From assembly GCA_024741835.1 (NCBI GenBank), contig JAENRP010000071.1, positions 70,504 through 134,503 of the forward strand: a stretch of 64,000 nt of DNA. The letters are read 5' to 3'. Below, in pieces: positions 22,228 to 34,564 of the stretch. Each line of letters begins with the position of its first letter. The stretch's first letter is position 1. The notes beneath the pieces were generated by a model that saw only the letters and a list, made by a program, of their open reading frames with translations, ran no database searches and was not told where the DNA came from. This DNA comes from Diplocarpon mali. Its lineage: Eukaryota; Ascomycota; Leotiomycetes; Helotiales; Drepanopezizaceae. The position numbers were made by a program, and so were the translations under genes.

Positions 22228-24180
22228 GATGGGAGAAGTATCGAATTCTCAGAATCACACTCGAGATCGTAGCGCGCGCCGCGGAGTCGCACGGAGCAAA
22301 GGCCTGGTGGGAAGTAGGAATCTGCTCTCAGGACGGGGAGAGCAGATATGTCAGTCTGCTCTGCTCTACCAGATTCCTCGAACCTGGCTGGAGCTCGATG
22401 TGATTGTTTGTGATGGTGATTGAGCCTTCGTTATGAGTTCAATTAACTGACCGGATGAGCGAATGAAGAAAGGCCAAAAGGGTCAAAGCGAGTGATGAAG
22501 TCTGATACGATTGAAAGTTTGATAGCCCCGCCGTCAACCGCAACGATGCTCGACCCGGTGTGTACACAGTTGGAGCGATTTTTGTTTACCATTCGAGGTC
22601 GATCTGCACTCTGACCATACAAGATCAACACCAAGAAGATGTTTCTAACTTCCTACATCAACAACAAAGAAAACAAAGAGTAGGCGTCACGTGTGTATCG
22701 GGCAAAACAGGGGCTACCTTGACAGCACGCAGCGGCTCCCATTTAATGTTTATTTTGAGTAGGGTGGGTCAAATTCAGAGCAGAAATCCGCCGAACAATC
22801 CAGATTTTGACCATTCAGAAACGAAAGCGAAGTAAACTCTTGTCTGGCCGCCTTCATATGGCAGGGTATTCTGGCAGAATTGTTTCTACTGTGTACCTAG
22901 TGTGTAAACATGGTTGCGCCGCTCCTGGCTGCTGTTGTGATGAAAGCGAAGGATTGGTAAAGCAAAGGATCAAAATCAGTAAATAGAATAAGCAGTTACA
23001 TGGAGTCCTGAATTCTTGAAGTCATAATGATAGTAATAGCAGCGAGTTTGTGGAGAGCCGAGGGTGGGGATAGGCAACGGAGTGAGAGGGCTTGTTCATA
23101 CATGTTGATAAAAATTATCTGGCTTACTTCTTCTAGTCGTGTTACTCGCATCTTACATACTCGAAGCGATATTTGTTTATCTTCAACTCTTTATTCCATA
23201 AACAAAGTACCCGCAACTAGTAGAGGGTTTTCGCAATGAAATGTACCAGGATGGCTATATGATAATCAGACTTAGCACAGATCGTTAAGGTCAAGGAGTG
23301 GTTTGACAGAGGAGCAGTTATTCGTCGCAGGCTACGTAAACAGATTTAATCTAAATCAACTATACACTCTTACTATACTGATCATATGACTGACTCAACT
23401 GGGCAATCCCCAACTACTGCGCCTTTACTCCATGTAAGAGAGCTTGGTCTCCCGGCGCTAATTCTACTATCTTCATTTGTGAGAGGGTAGCATGAGCTAA
23501 CCTCAGAGCTAGCAGAGGATGATAAGTTGCTGTTTTTCGGTTTGAATAAATGGGAAAAAAGAAAAAGTGATACTTATTATAAATGTCGGTGGATAGCAAC
23601 CGTGAGGTGCTTATATATTCGGCCGTGCCGAGGCCAGACTAGTAATTGACGTGAGCATTGTAGAGAACTACACAAACGGACGGCCCCGGGTACTCGTAGA
23701 TCTACACGTAGTAATACCAAACCAAGTACCTACCTGACTATATTGCGATCTCTGCCCTTTCTATCATTTCTGTATACTCCGATACCTTTCCTAAAAGAAA
23801 TACCCTCAGCCCTGCTAATGATACACCTGCAAGAGATTGACGTCGGCTATTTCCCTCAGCACGTTATAGTAAAAATCTTTTCTCCGGGAGAAGCTTTTGG
23901 AGGAGGGGGAAAACCCCCTTTTTTGGTAGGGGTGAAGCAAGTGAGCTAGCTACGTGGCGTATAAGAAGTCAGCCTGGGAGTATCGCTGTAGGCCGGCCAA
24001 AATAATCAATTCAAGTAATTTCATCCAACAACTAATGTCCTTACAGCAGGGATTCAATAGCCGATATAGTACCATATAAACACCTTTTCCCCAGGGCTCC
24101 TCTTCCCGTACCGTGAGATCTATCTCATTTCAAACTTGACATCAAATCGCAACCAGACCCCTCCCACATCAAGACTCGAG
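22228..24180. other. Gene-free 1.95 kb stretch
   Basis: No gene seen. It carries the upstream region of the proline-rich gene and moderately AT-rich sequence. Near 23890-23925 there is a G-run, A-run, C-run and T-run string (GGGGGAAAACCCCCTTTTTT) capable of folding on itself. Confidence 0.45.
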
Positions 24181-25017
24181 ATGACCACTTCATCTCGCCC
24201 ACTCCTGTCACTCAACAGCACAGAGCTGTACGGCGACTGGGCAAGAAGTATGTTTCCTCACTCCTCAGGTAATCACCCTCCCGTTCCAAAAAGAACCATC
24301 TCCCAACCAGTTTAGTCATGGTGGTCAAAACCCCGCATTCGAATGACTCATGTCGGAGCCCCTTGTTTCTTCACCTAGCTCTCCCTGTTGTTTATTTTCC
24401 CGCTTAGCATTCGCTTGTCCATCATCGCCCTACGACATAGATAACAACATCCTACGAGCCATCGGCGACATTCTTCTCCCCGATTTACTTAGCGTTGCTT
24501 TCTCTGCCTCCTCGTCATCTTCATTTCCAACCTCCTTCACCAGCACAGAGTTAGGTTGTGGGACTGGCCGGAATACAGCCAAACTCCGTTCCCCAATCCG
24601 CCTTTCTCAAGATGTCAAAATCAGGAAAATCAGGAAAATCAACGCCTTGCTTCTCAGCCCTAAGATTCTGGACACAGCGAGACAACGATGTAAAGAAACC
24701 TCACCCACTTCAACTCTGTCGAATTCGACTCCCCCTCCTTTACAGAGCTTACAGGCAAGCGGATTTAGTGCTTTCAATACTCATCCTAGAACTCCTCCCC
24801 AAAGAAATTTTCTTCTATGCTTTAAAGAATTTGATGAAGCCCAGCGGCGGCTATCTAATGCTGACGAGCATAAACGCTGAGGATGGGCCGGAAGAATCAA
24901 GCGGCGCTTATAGAGCCCGAGATGGGGGATAAGGTGCAGGGTATGAGTTTCGTATGTGATATAAAAGATGTGATCAGCAGGGGAGGAAGTGGGGTTCTGT
25001 GGTTGTTAGAAACGTGA
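24181..25017 (+). pseudogene. Frameshifted SAM-dependent methyltransferase relic
   Basis: The product resembles a class I methyltransferase of the Methyltransf_11 type. A possible first exon (24181-24250, ending GDWAR) is followed by an intron to about 24403, then PYDIDNNILRAIGDILLPDL and SAM motif I ELGCGTGRNTAKL (near 24547). The frame then breaks inside the conserved fold: SPKILDTARQRCKE is in frame 1, NSVEFDSPSF in frame 3, ADLVLSILILELLPKEIFF with KPSGGYLML in frame 2, and MGDKVQGMSFVCDIKDV in frame 3 again. No splice signals explain the jumps. The parts are in the right order, so this is a recent pseudogene, or an assembly with indel errors. Confidence 0.75.
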
Positions 25018-25857
25018 GTGGGGGCGGGGGCGGGGCGGAGAAGGAGGATTTGGTGGTTGTGGTGCATAGAAGAGGTGGGTGAATTGTAAAGTTTGATTTG
25101 GGATGGTATCGCGGTTCGAGTGAGGAGTATTATGGGAGGCAAGTGAATGGGAAGATAGCACTTCCGTGCTAGTCTTGGAGTCTCACAGGATACTGTACAT
25201 AGTTTTGTAGCATCGACCCATCCCAAATTTCGGGACCCGAAGTTTGTAGCATTTCGGGGGCTTCTTGTACAGAGAAACTGATTGGTTGATTGCTCCCACA
25301 AACCTTTGATTGGGACATCCAAACATAGTAGAACTGTCGCCTCCAAATTCGTACTGTAAGTGGATTGAGTGTAGAGTCTCGTTGGCTAGGTAATGTGAGT
25401 CTTAACTGTGACAGGAGGTATGCTGGGCGTCGGCTGGGCTCGGCTCGGCTAAAATGCGAGTTCGAAGCGGTATCATAACATTCATCTGAGTGCGGCCTGT
25501 GACTGTATCTTACTAGGAGTTCGGACGGGTCGAAAGCGTTCGGTCCGATAAGAAATATCCACAACATGTCAATCGAATTGCATCTCTTGTCTGTTTTCCT
25601 TCCATGCTCAGTCTAACTTGTTCGGCGTTGAACCCATCGCGATATTTTCCCTCTAACGTTCACTCTAACGTTCACTCTTCTGCGAGGTGTTGGCGTGCTA
25701 GGATATGTAGCCCCTGCCGCTATCGCCTTGCCTTGTTGAACTGCCATTTATCGAAATAACTGTTGAAGTCGTCAATCGTTTGAGTTTATTGTAAGGTAAG
25801 GGTTTCCCCACGCCGCGAGGGAATTCTCGGCATCAGCCATACTTTCATTACCCTGCA
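25018..25857. other. Intergenic, downstream of GatA
   Basis: No recognised gene. A short tandem (TCTAACGTTCACTCTAACGTTCACTC) lies near 25655. Minus frames at 24897-25346 and 25169-25567 show no family features. Confidence 0.45.
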
Positions 25858-27868
25858 CTATTGCCTGCGCTCAGGGATGCCAGGTTCGGGCACTTCGTTG
25901 TTCCTCGGACGCCTGGCGATATTCTCCCATGCGTCGAGGGTAGTATCAAGTTTGTTGTCTTCAGACCCAACTGAACTCTGTCTTTCTTTCTGTCTTTTCA
26001 GATTGACCTCTGGTGATTCCCTTCTGACTGTCTGTCTTTGGAATCTAATTGCGCGGAATCCTCGTCCGACTTCCTTTTTTCGAATCATATTACTGAGAAA
26101 AATTTGTTCTGCTTTCCATCTCTGATTACTCATACCTAGCAATAGTGGCTCGCTTTCTCTGGAATTGACGTTGTCGACAGGAATTTTTCGTAATCTCAAG
26201 AAAGAGTTCCAGCGGATCGGACTTACATTCGCAGATTTTCTCACAATTTTCTCGAAATATCGAGACACACGAAGAACACGATCATCGTCAGAGTACTGGC
26301 CGATAAACTGTATACCCGTAATGACCGGTCGTTCTGGGTTTCTAAGATCCCTGGGTACCAGAAAAGGAACACTGATAGCTGGAAGACCAGCCAGACTAGC
26401 AGGCACTGTGAACACGTCGTTCACATAGGTATCGACAGGAGTCTGCTCTTTAACCGCATTCAGTGTGGGGGGAGGTGTTGGAGCAGTGGGACAGACGATA
26501 AAATCGACTTGAGGAGGGCCATGTTTGTCGTCAAGACGAACCGATTGGTCCATGTCGCTCAGATCAAATGATTCTGGCCGTCGGAGTGGGTTTGAAATTG
26601 CAAAAACACGATCAAAGTCTCGTTGGACCAAACGTCTAACTTTCTGCGCCTTTACAAAATAGTTGTCGATCGCCTCTGAGCTTAACGTATACGAGCCAAG
26701 AAGAATGCGTCTTCTGACTTCATCTCCAAAACCAGCACCTCTTGTTTCAGAAAACAAAACATCACCAGCTCCATCATTAGCGTCAGACCGAGTTCCGTAT
26801 CTAACACCGTCATATTTCGACAGATTCGAGGCTGCCTCAGCTGGTGCAAGAACGTAATATGCCGACAAAGCATGCTTTGTATTTGGCAATGATATTGGTA
26901 CAATCGTGGCGCCATTTTCTTGCAACAGCTCCAATGCATCCTGCCATGCTTGCCGAACATCCGGATCGAGTTCTGAAATATTGTACTCCAAAGGCACGCC
27001 GACTTTCTTATTGTTGAATACTTTTCTGTTCTTGCCTGTGTTTAATTCGCCACTTCTCGCTTGTCTTTTCCATTCTTGCGTTAAATCATCCTTTCTGCGC
27101 TTTTCCATTCTGACTCGTGACTTTTGTGAGATAGACGTCGGGTCTTTAGAATCGAATCGCGAGATTTGCTGAAATGCCAGTTGTATGGTCCTCACACTTG
27201 AAGCAAGAAGTCCAACGGTATCCAGAGAATTGGCGTATGGTACGACACCCCAGCGTGAGATCAGGCCATAGGAAGGTTTGAAGCCTGCTATGTCCATGTA
27301 AGCAGCTGGAAGTCGAGTGGAGCCACCTGTATCTGTGCCCAAGGCAACTACACATTGGCCATATGCCACCGCAACTGCACTTCCTCCTGAGCTCCCGCCA
27401 ACAGAGTATAGAGGGAAATGGCCAGCATTCCGGACCGGCCCAAAGAAAGAGTTTGTGGAGTGCGACCCCATACCAAATTCGTCCATGTTGGTTTTTCCGA
27501 TGATCATAGAGTCTTCAAGCGATTTACTGGGTGGATATTGCTTGGCCAGCTGAGTTACGACATCAGCTTCGAAAGGGCTTTGATGGTTCTGGAGAATTGC
27601 AGAGGCGCAGGTTGTGGGAAATCTAGCTGTGGCTATGTTGTCTTTCACGGCAACGTGTCGTGGATCTTGGCCCTTAGGCACTGGCGGCCCTGATACACAA
27701 ATCAGCACAAGTACCGGGCTTTTTTTTATATACTGGGTATCTCTTACCAAGCCATGTTGGAATCGGGTTCCTATGACGGTTGTTGTAGCTTATGAAAGTG
27801 TTTGAAGTTATGGTTCCAGCGTCACAGGCGGCTTGCGTCGCAGCGCGCAGTTTAAGGATTGAAGGCAT
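25858..27868 (-). CDS. Glutamyl-tRNA(Gln) amidotransferase subunit A, mitochondrial
   Basis: GatA-type amidase that converts Glu-tRNA(Gln) to Gln-tRNA(Gln) in mitochondria (yeast Her2). Model complement(join(25858..27689, 27748..27868)), 650 residues. The amidase-signature triad is visible: Lys56 in VAVKDN, the cis-Ser in GGSSGGSA (138-145), and the Ser of TDTGGSTRLPAAY (near 164). GKTNMDEFGMGSHSTNSFFG is the GatA hallmark. The 58-base intron joins IPTWL to GPPVPKGQD. The C-terminal 120 residues after RYFEKIVRKSAN are low-complexity and unlike the family. A good GTAAGT donor at 26226 and an acceptor ending at 26136 would end the protein at about residue 529 instead, closer to the usual length, so the 3' end is uncertain. 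Confidence 0.85.
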
Positions 27869-28298
27869 TTGCGTCCATGTAATGTATTCGGCTGTGCCTT
27901 GCCGGTAGCCGTCGTAAGGCTAAAGTGTGGCAGAGACTGGCGTAACATGTGAATGAAGCTACGAGAGGATGTGAATAGGTACCTGTAGGTACTTAGGTGG
28001 AAAGCTTAGGTAAGCCTCATGAGAGCGTTGGCATGGGTAGCTACACTAGCGTGAAGACGCTTAATAATAAGGTTATCGGAGCCCTTATCTCCCATCAAGG
28101 TACCAGTCAGCATCTCCATCACTGTTTCCTCTCTCCCGTTACCTATTGTCCACAATACTTAGCTCCTATTTCCAATTCAAAACAAACACAGTCACGAGAG
28201 AGTTTATGTGCCAGAGTTTTTCGCCTTGATCTTAGACGACCGCCCTTGGGTCTAAACTATCCCTGGCATAAATTTCGGCTCCTGTCTGGCTTACCACC
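27869..28298. promoter_or_regulatory. Divergent promoter between GatA and the metallophosphatase
   Basis: 430 bases between two divergent start codons. No specific box is claimed. GGTACCTGTAGGTACTTAGG near 27980 contains two GGTAC/AGGTAC copies. Confidence 0.4.
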
Positions 28299-30174
28299 AT
28301 GACGAAGCGATTGTTGACATGGGCGGGCCTACTATTGCCGTTATCAGTCGCTGAACAGCCTTCCTCGCCGAAGCCGGTTTCAGCTCCTATGCGAGACCTG
28401 CCATGGGGTCAACTGAACTTTTTACAAACCACAGACACGCATGGCTGGCATGCGGGGCATCTACAAGAGTGAGATCGGGGCTTCAAGAATGCAATTATAG
28501 CTAATCTTGACCAGAGCCCAATATTCAGCGGACTGGGGGGATTACATCTCGTTTGTGGATCGTATACGCGAAAAGGCTGATACCAGGGGAGTCGATGTAC
28601 TGGTTGTTGATACTGGAGACCGGATAGAGGGGAACGGGCTCTACGATGCCTCTGATCCCAAGGGAGAATATACGTACGACATATTCAAGGAACAGACTAT
28701 CGATGTGTTATCCACCGGAAATCACGAGTTATACCAGATCGATGCCGCAGAACGAGAATATAAGAAGACTGTGCCAAATTTTAATGGGAATTATCTAGCC
28801 TCCAACCTTGACTACCTCAAACCCGAATCAGGAGAGATAGTCCCTATGGCACAGCGATTTCGCAAGTTTACAACCAAAAACCAGGGAATAAACGTTCTAG
28901 CATTTGGTTTTCTATTTGATTTTACAGGGAATGCCAACAATACGATTGTTCAGCCAGTGGAGCAGACTATTCAGGAGAAATGGTTTCAAGACGCCATTAG
29001 AGAGGATGTGGACCTGTTCCTAGTGGTAGGCCATGTGACGCCTCGAGGTTCGGAATACAAGGCTATTTACCAAGCTATCAGAAGTCAGAGGTGGGACACA
29101 CCTATCCAGTTTTTTGGCGGCCACAGCCACATCCGAGACTTTTCAAAGTACGACTCCAAAGCGTTCGCTCTCCAAAGCGGTCGGTATATGGAGACAATCG
29201 GTTGGCTGTCTATTGATGGTATTAACGTAAAAGGTGGAAAGAAAGATCCAAAAGATGTTGATGCTGAAGCCAATTACACGGTTAGGCGAAGATACATTGA
29301 CAACAACCTATTTGGTTATCATTATCACACCGGACTGAACGAGACCACATTTCCCACCGAACACGGGAAGAATGTATCGAGGTTTATCTATAAGGCCAGG
29401 AAGTCCCTTGACCTCGATTACAACTTCGGCTGCGCACCGAAAGATCTTTGGCTAAACCGAGCCCCCTATCCCAGCGATGACAGCCTTCTCACCTGGCTTG
29501 AAAAAGAAGTCATCCCAGGCATCATCAGCAAAAAAGATCGCAAAGGTGTTGCAACTTTGGCAATCACAAACAGTGGCGCCATGAGATTTGACATCTTCAA
29601 GGGAAGCTTCTCCCGCGACACCACTTACATCGTCTCCCCTTTCGTCAGCAAATTCAAATACTTAAAGGACGTCCCCTACAAATCAGCCAAGAAAATCCTC
29701 ACGCAACTAAACAATAACGGGCCTATATTCACCACAGCCGGCCTCCATAGCTCGCAACTCGCACCCCCCGAACAAATGTCAGTTATGGCCGACATCATCG
29801 CACCCAACCAGGCTCACAAAACTTCAACACCAGACACTGCCCAATCACCGCTTATCTCCTCCGAAAACCCGACCCTTGTCCCTGGCTACATAACCAAAGA
29901 CGACAGCGGCTCCGATGGAGACGATACCCTGCACGCGCCAATATCCTTCTACCGAGTACCCAACTGTATCCAGTCGCCCATCTCCTTCCCGGCCTCAGGT
30001 GACCCGGAGACCGTCGACGTCGTATTCGTTGATTTTATCCAGCCGTGGATATTACTCGCGCTGCAATTCTTGGGCGAGAGCTACACGAAGGTGGATGTGG
30101 AGGAGTATACGGACGAGACGCTGACGCAGTTGATGGCTGACTGGATTAAGATTAACTGGGGTCAGGATTGTTAG
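28299..30174 (+). CDS. Secreted calcineurin-like metallophosphatase (5'-nucleotidase-like, YHR202W type)
   Basis: Model join(28299..28468, 28515..30174), 609 residues. Residues 1-19 form a signal peptide (MTKRLLTWAGLLLPLSVAE). All metallophosphoesterase motifs are seen: D-T-H (46-48, in TTDTHGWHAGHL), GDRIEGN (near 92), GNHEL (near 124), GHVTPRG and GGHSHIRD (near 258). The C-terminal part (AITNSGAMRFDIFKGSFSRD) recalls the 5'-nucleotidase C-domain. The layout matches the fungal family containing yeast YHR202W, thought to be vacuolar or secreted. The exact substrate is unknown. The 46-base intron has a GTGAGA donor and restores HLQEAQYSADWGDYISF. Confidence 0.88.
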
Positions 30175-33008
30175 GGTGTTTACTTTTGACTGTTTTTGTA
30201 TGTAGTGGAAATATGCACTGGGCAGAATACCAGATCGACATATGGTGTGCTTACCTAGTATCTGGCGCTTGGTGGGATTGAGTGCATGGATTGACCCTTT
30301 TCAAGGTAGAATAGCTTTTTCCAAGCTGGGTTGGTAGCCAAGACCGAAGTGCCTTGAACTTTATCGTCATGTCTTTTTCCTCTTGATATACTTTATTATA
30401 GAGCATACGTAAGAAACGCTATAGTCGTGTTTAATAAATCAGTAAAAAACTAGCCTGAGAGATTTCTTGCGAATCGCTTTTTAGTCATTAGTCCTGCTTG
30501 ATTCCTTGAATAAGAGTCTCTCTTTATACCGTAATCGAAAATAAAGCTCTCGACTCTTAAGCACAAACCTTATCTTAAGAGAGTGCCTTGGATAAATTGT
30601 AGAGATGAGAAATTGCCTAGGTCCATCTTGACTCTTTTATCCTTAGCTGCAAATGCCTCTTTATATGATTGCGACTATTAACTTAGTAATTCATTAAGTG
30701 ACTTGTAAATCATTAGCAGCGACTTGACCCCAAACCTTCATATTTACCTATACTAGGTTTATAATATATTCTTTTCTTTTACCCTTTCCGACACTCCCCA
30801 GAGTCCCGGAGTAGCTGCTGTTTCCACTTTCCCCCCCGAGCGGACCGAGGTTCAGCAGCTAATTCGGGAAGGCAGGTTGGCGCGGAGTGGTAGATGTCGC
30901 CGCATTGCTCGAAGGAGTAAGAGGTGCTGGGAACAGCGGCGAAGGAGTTGACTATTCTCCGCGACACAGTCGCCCATGAGGATTAGAGTGGTGCTTGTGC
31001 TGTGAATACCGGTCCAGCCGGAGGATTACTGTAGGTCTTCTCGCTCATTTGAACCATGTTGAAGGGTCTCCTGCGAAGCTGTTGCCGCTGTCTACGGAGG
31101 TGTAAGCTAGGTAGGGAGGGAAGAGGTTGTTGCCGTGTATTTGAGAGGGGAGAGGGAGTGGAGATGGTTACCGAAAGACATGGGAGGGAAAGATTGGGAT
31201 TTGAAATGTGAGTATTTTGTGGAGAATAGAGGTAGTTGGTAGACGGGTGTCCCGTGATGACTTACGATTCCCGGGAAACAGCTCTGCTTTGCAGGATCAA
31301 TGAATCCGAGACTATAAGGATTTGTCCCAAGGTAATCTTAGAGGCGCTGCAAAGAAGAGGAGGTTTCAGAGACGTCGTGCCTCATAGTACAAGCGAGAAA
31401 ACTGGCTTCAAGTTGTCCAGGACTATAGATCCACAAGGCGCTGCTTACTNNNNNNNNNNNNNNNNNNNNNNNNNNNNNNNNNNNNNNNNNNNNNNNNNNN
31501 NNNNNNNNNNNNNNNNNNNNNNNNNNNNNNNNNNNNNNNNNNNNNNNNNNNNNNNNNNNNNNNNNNNNNNNNNNNNNNNNNNNNNNNNNNNNNNNNNNNN
31601 NNNNNNNNNNNNNNNNNNNNNNNNNNNNNNNNNCATTCCAAGAAATTCGAGTATGATTGGAGGAGAGAATCTTACTTCCTCTGTTCTCGTCTTGAATATG
31701 TATTTCCCGTGATTACAGAGAAGCCGATTTTGGCGGAAGAAACAGGCAACTTTGCATTTCTTGGCAAGATATATATGTGAGTTCGGAGACTCTCTTTCGG
31801 AGACCTTCCAGAAGCGGCTAGCATGGGTCGACTTGATCTGGTGGGTATAGATTTAAAGATTAAAATAGACCTCACCATCTCTGTAGATTCAAATCGAGTT
31901 TTCGGTGCTTGCCGATGGATGAATGCAGTAGTGCAAGAGCTCTGTGCGAATTGATGCCGGCCTCTTGAATTCTCTTGGGGAAAGATAGAGGGTTCTGCAT
32001 GCAGGAAGCGCTGATGAGAGCTTGTGATGGGGCCCGGGCGTTAAGTTTTTACTTCATCCGGGAGTATTGTAAACTGCACGAGAATAGATTTAAATCGTGG
32101 AAGGTACGAATCGTGCTGTGTATGAGAAAGCGTAGTTGAAAGCTCGGATCGCGGGTTCTCCAGCCAGCGTAAAATGCCCGAATTCAAGGCTATATACCTC
32201 AATCCGGAACAGCAAGGCGTAGAGAAGCTTATAAGCGAGCTCAACAACATCCGGGGAGGATATCGATCACGCTATCTGGAGGTCTCCTGTCCGTTCTGTA
32301 ACGATTATTACTATATCCGGAATCTGATACGCTCAACCAATTGATTGATGTACCCGCCATAACGGCGAAGTAAAAGCCATTGGCTTCGGCAGAAGTTTGA
32401 ATGAAAAAATGTGGGTGTTAGATGCATTCGAGCACAAGACAAAATTGTAGCATAGCCAAGCCTGAGCTGCGAGGCGAAAAACAACTGGGGAGGTATTCGA
32501 GTATGACTGGTGCTGTACATATCTTGGGGCTAGAAGGTAAACTATGGAGGGGACGATTTGAATTGCAAATTTGCAACCACGATGTGAAGCCGATGATTCT
32601 GCGATGGTGCAGTCCTCTGGCGAAGGATTAGAATCAACAATCAAACGGAAGGCAGAAACAGGACTAATGAGAAGAGCCAAGTCAGAGTGTGACCAGCACT
32701 CGTCAGAAAGGCAAGGAGGTATTCGACCCACTCTCTTTCCAGGGAGGTCTGAAAAACACAAAGAATTGCCCACTGTCCAGCGTGCATATGAGCAAGACAG
32801 AAGGAAGTGATTGATGACATGATTGTACATAATATTCAGATTCCAGGTTGGTGCTGAGTCCTCTGGCTTTTATACATAACCATAACTCCAGCAATGCAAC
32901 CACACCGCCTTATAATCAGACTCGACACCATAAGCGACTTCTCGATATTGTAATTGTTTTTGTTGCTGGCCTGAGCAGAATTCGGATATTCTTTAAGTGG
33001 GTAGTAAT
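30175..33008. other. Gene-free 2.8 kb stretch with assembly gap
   Basis: No gene recognised on either side of the gap at 31450-31633. Between about 30370 and 30780 the sequence is distinctly AT-rich and looks like decayed repeat. It shares GATTCCTTGAATAAGAGTC (30500 region) with GATTCCTTGGATAAGAGTC at about 57702, hinting at a common repeat family. Confidence 0.45.
31450..31633. other. Assembly gap (184 N)
   Basis: Run of 184 undetermined bases. Its true length and content are unknown, and any open frame spanning it is meaningless. Confidence 1.
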
Positions 33009-33781
33009 CTAGCCTCTGCTCTTGGTGTTGAGGATAAGTGCAACAATAAGGCTGTTCCGGTGAGTAATTGGGAATTGTAACAGAGCAGTTATAGACTAAC
33101 CCATAAAGACCTAAGACTTCTCCAAAAATTAAAATCAGGACCATTCCAACGAATATCCTTGACTGTTGCATGTACGAACGCACTCCCATATCTCCCACGA
33201 TTCCAATCGCGTATCCTGCCGCAAGTCCAGTCAATCCGACTGAGAGTCCGCAAGAAAGATGCATGAATCCACTTGAAATAGTATTAGCATGTTGCGCGTC
33301 CGCACTTTGTCTTGATTTCTACCTACTTGAACAAGCTGTAATTCTGGTCCGGGGGCGGGCCCATATCTCCAGCAATTAAAACCGCAATGACTAAAGAGTA
33401 AACTGCGATGATTCCAGACATGACAACAGGAATGAGCGACTGCACGATCGTGTGTATTAGCAGGCGACTTATATCATGGTTCCCAGCAAGCAATTGTTCC
33501 AAGTTTTCAACCCACCTTCATAATTAAGTCTGGTCGGAACGTTCCCACGCCTGCGATTCCTATTCCCGACTTCGCTGTGCCATACGCCGCTCCGATACCT
33601 AGTCTTGAGTTTAGCATGGTTCCCTTGAAATAATGTGATCTGACCTACAGCCAAAGGTCATTGCGAAGCAGATACCAGCCTGTCGAACATGTCAGTACAA
33701 TATTTCTCACATCATGGCCGAGAGATTGCTTACCATTCCGAAGAAAGGGGCGAATTTGGGAGTGTAGTCAGCCTCTGCCAT
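33009..33781 (-). CDS. VMA11: V-type ATPase proteolipid subunit, probably c' (Vma11 type)
   Basis: Membrane ring subunit of the vacuolar proton pump. Model complement(join(33009..33051, 33101..33271, 33327..33439, 33516..33598, 33649..33679, 33734..33781)), six exons, 162 residues. All phases agree and every intron (49-76 bases) is GT-AG. Four membrane helices are seen. The proton-carrying Glu lies in the last helix ([19 protein letters not shown]). The first two helices read [19 protein letters not shown] and [18 protein letters not shown], and the third includes [20 protein letters not shown]. The blocks [27 protein letters not shown] and the end NTKSRG lean to c' (Vma11) over c (Vma3), as recalled. 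Single-frame reading would miss this gene entirely. Confidence 0.93.
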
Positions 33782-34564
33782 GATAGTATTCGGCTCTCTG
33801 CAGGTGGTATGGAGCTGGTTGGGGGTTAGGGCATTCGTTGACGTTCGGGGACGGTGATGATGCGATACCCAGGTAAGTAAGTCGCACATTCAGTGAGCTT
33901 GAACACCTCAGGTAGCGCTAGTCATACTCACGTGACAATATGATGCTCTTGCTTCCATAGACTCTGGGTTCGATGAAACATTACAAGAATACAATTAAAC
34001 GGAGCGTGGTTATAAAATTGCGAAAGTCATTCCGATGTGACTGCCCCGTGTTGTAAACTTACCTGTCTCAGCGCTCATCTCGACTTCGCAACGGCATTTA
34101 TCTTGCTCCGGATTCTGAAGGCTAACCGTATACGAAGCACGACCATTTTTGGGATCGCGAGAATACCAGCTACCCAAGAATCAAACTTCCCAGGACTCAG
34201 CATCACCCATTGATCATTCGTGCTGTGCGGATCATCAATGCGCACCATTCTCTGCCAGTTTTCTATCTGCGACGAGTAGCAATAAGCGTTGAGGCTGCAA
34301 AACGTTGCTCGAAGCCTCAACTCTCGAATCCAACACAACCCACGCCGCCCTTGACATCACGAGCGACAACGCGAGGAGTTGGTCGATCAACGACGGTAGC
34401 CCGTCGGCGTCGACAAGTTGGCACTGGGGCCGATCCGACGCCGAAGTCTGAGGTCGGGGTGGTTGCCCTCGGCTTTGTGCTGCAGGTGTGGTGCTTCTTC
34501 GATTGCGACTGTAGGGACACCAAACATACGTTCGCGATTGTGTCTATAACAGTCGACGAGCAGT
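33782..34564. promoter_or_regulatory. Divergent promoter of VMA11 and the RhoGEF gene
   Basis: 783 bases between two divergent starts. No other gene recognised; minus frames here have no conserved features and probably include 5' leader of VMA11. Confidence 0.45.

Noticed and set aside
31236..31712. Open frame running through the N block
   Set aside because: The undetermined bases contain no stops by definition; the ends show no coding features.
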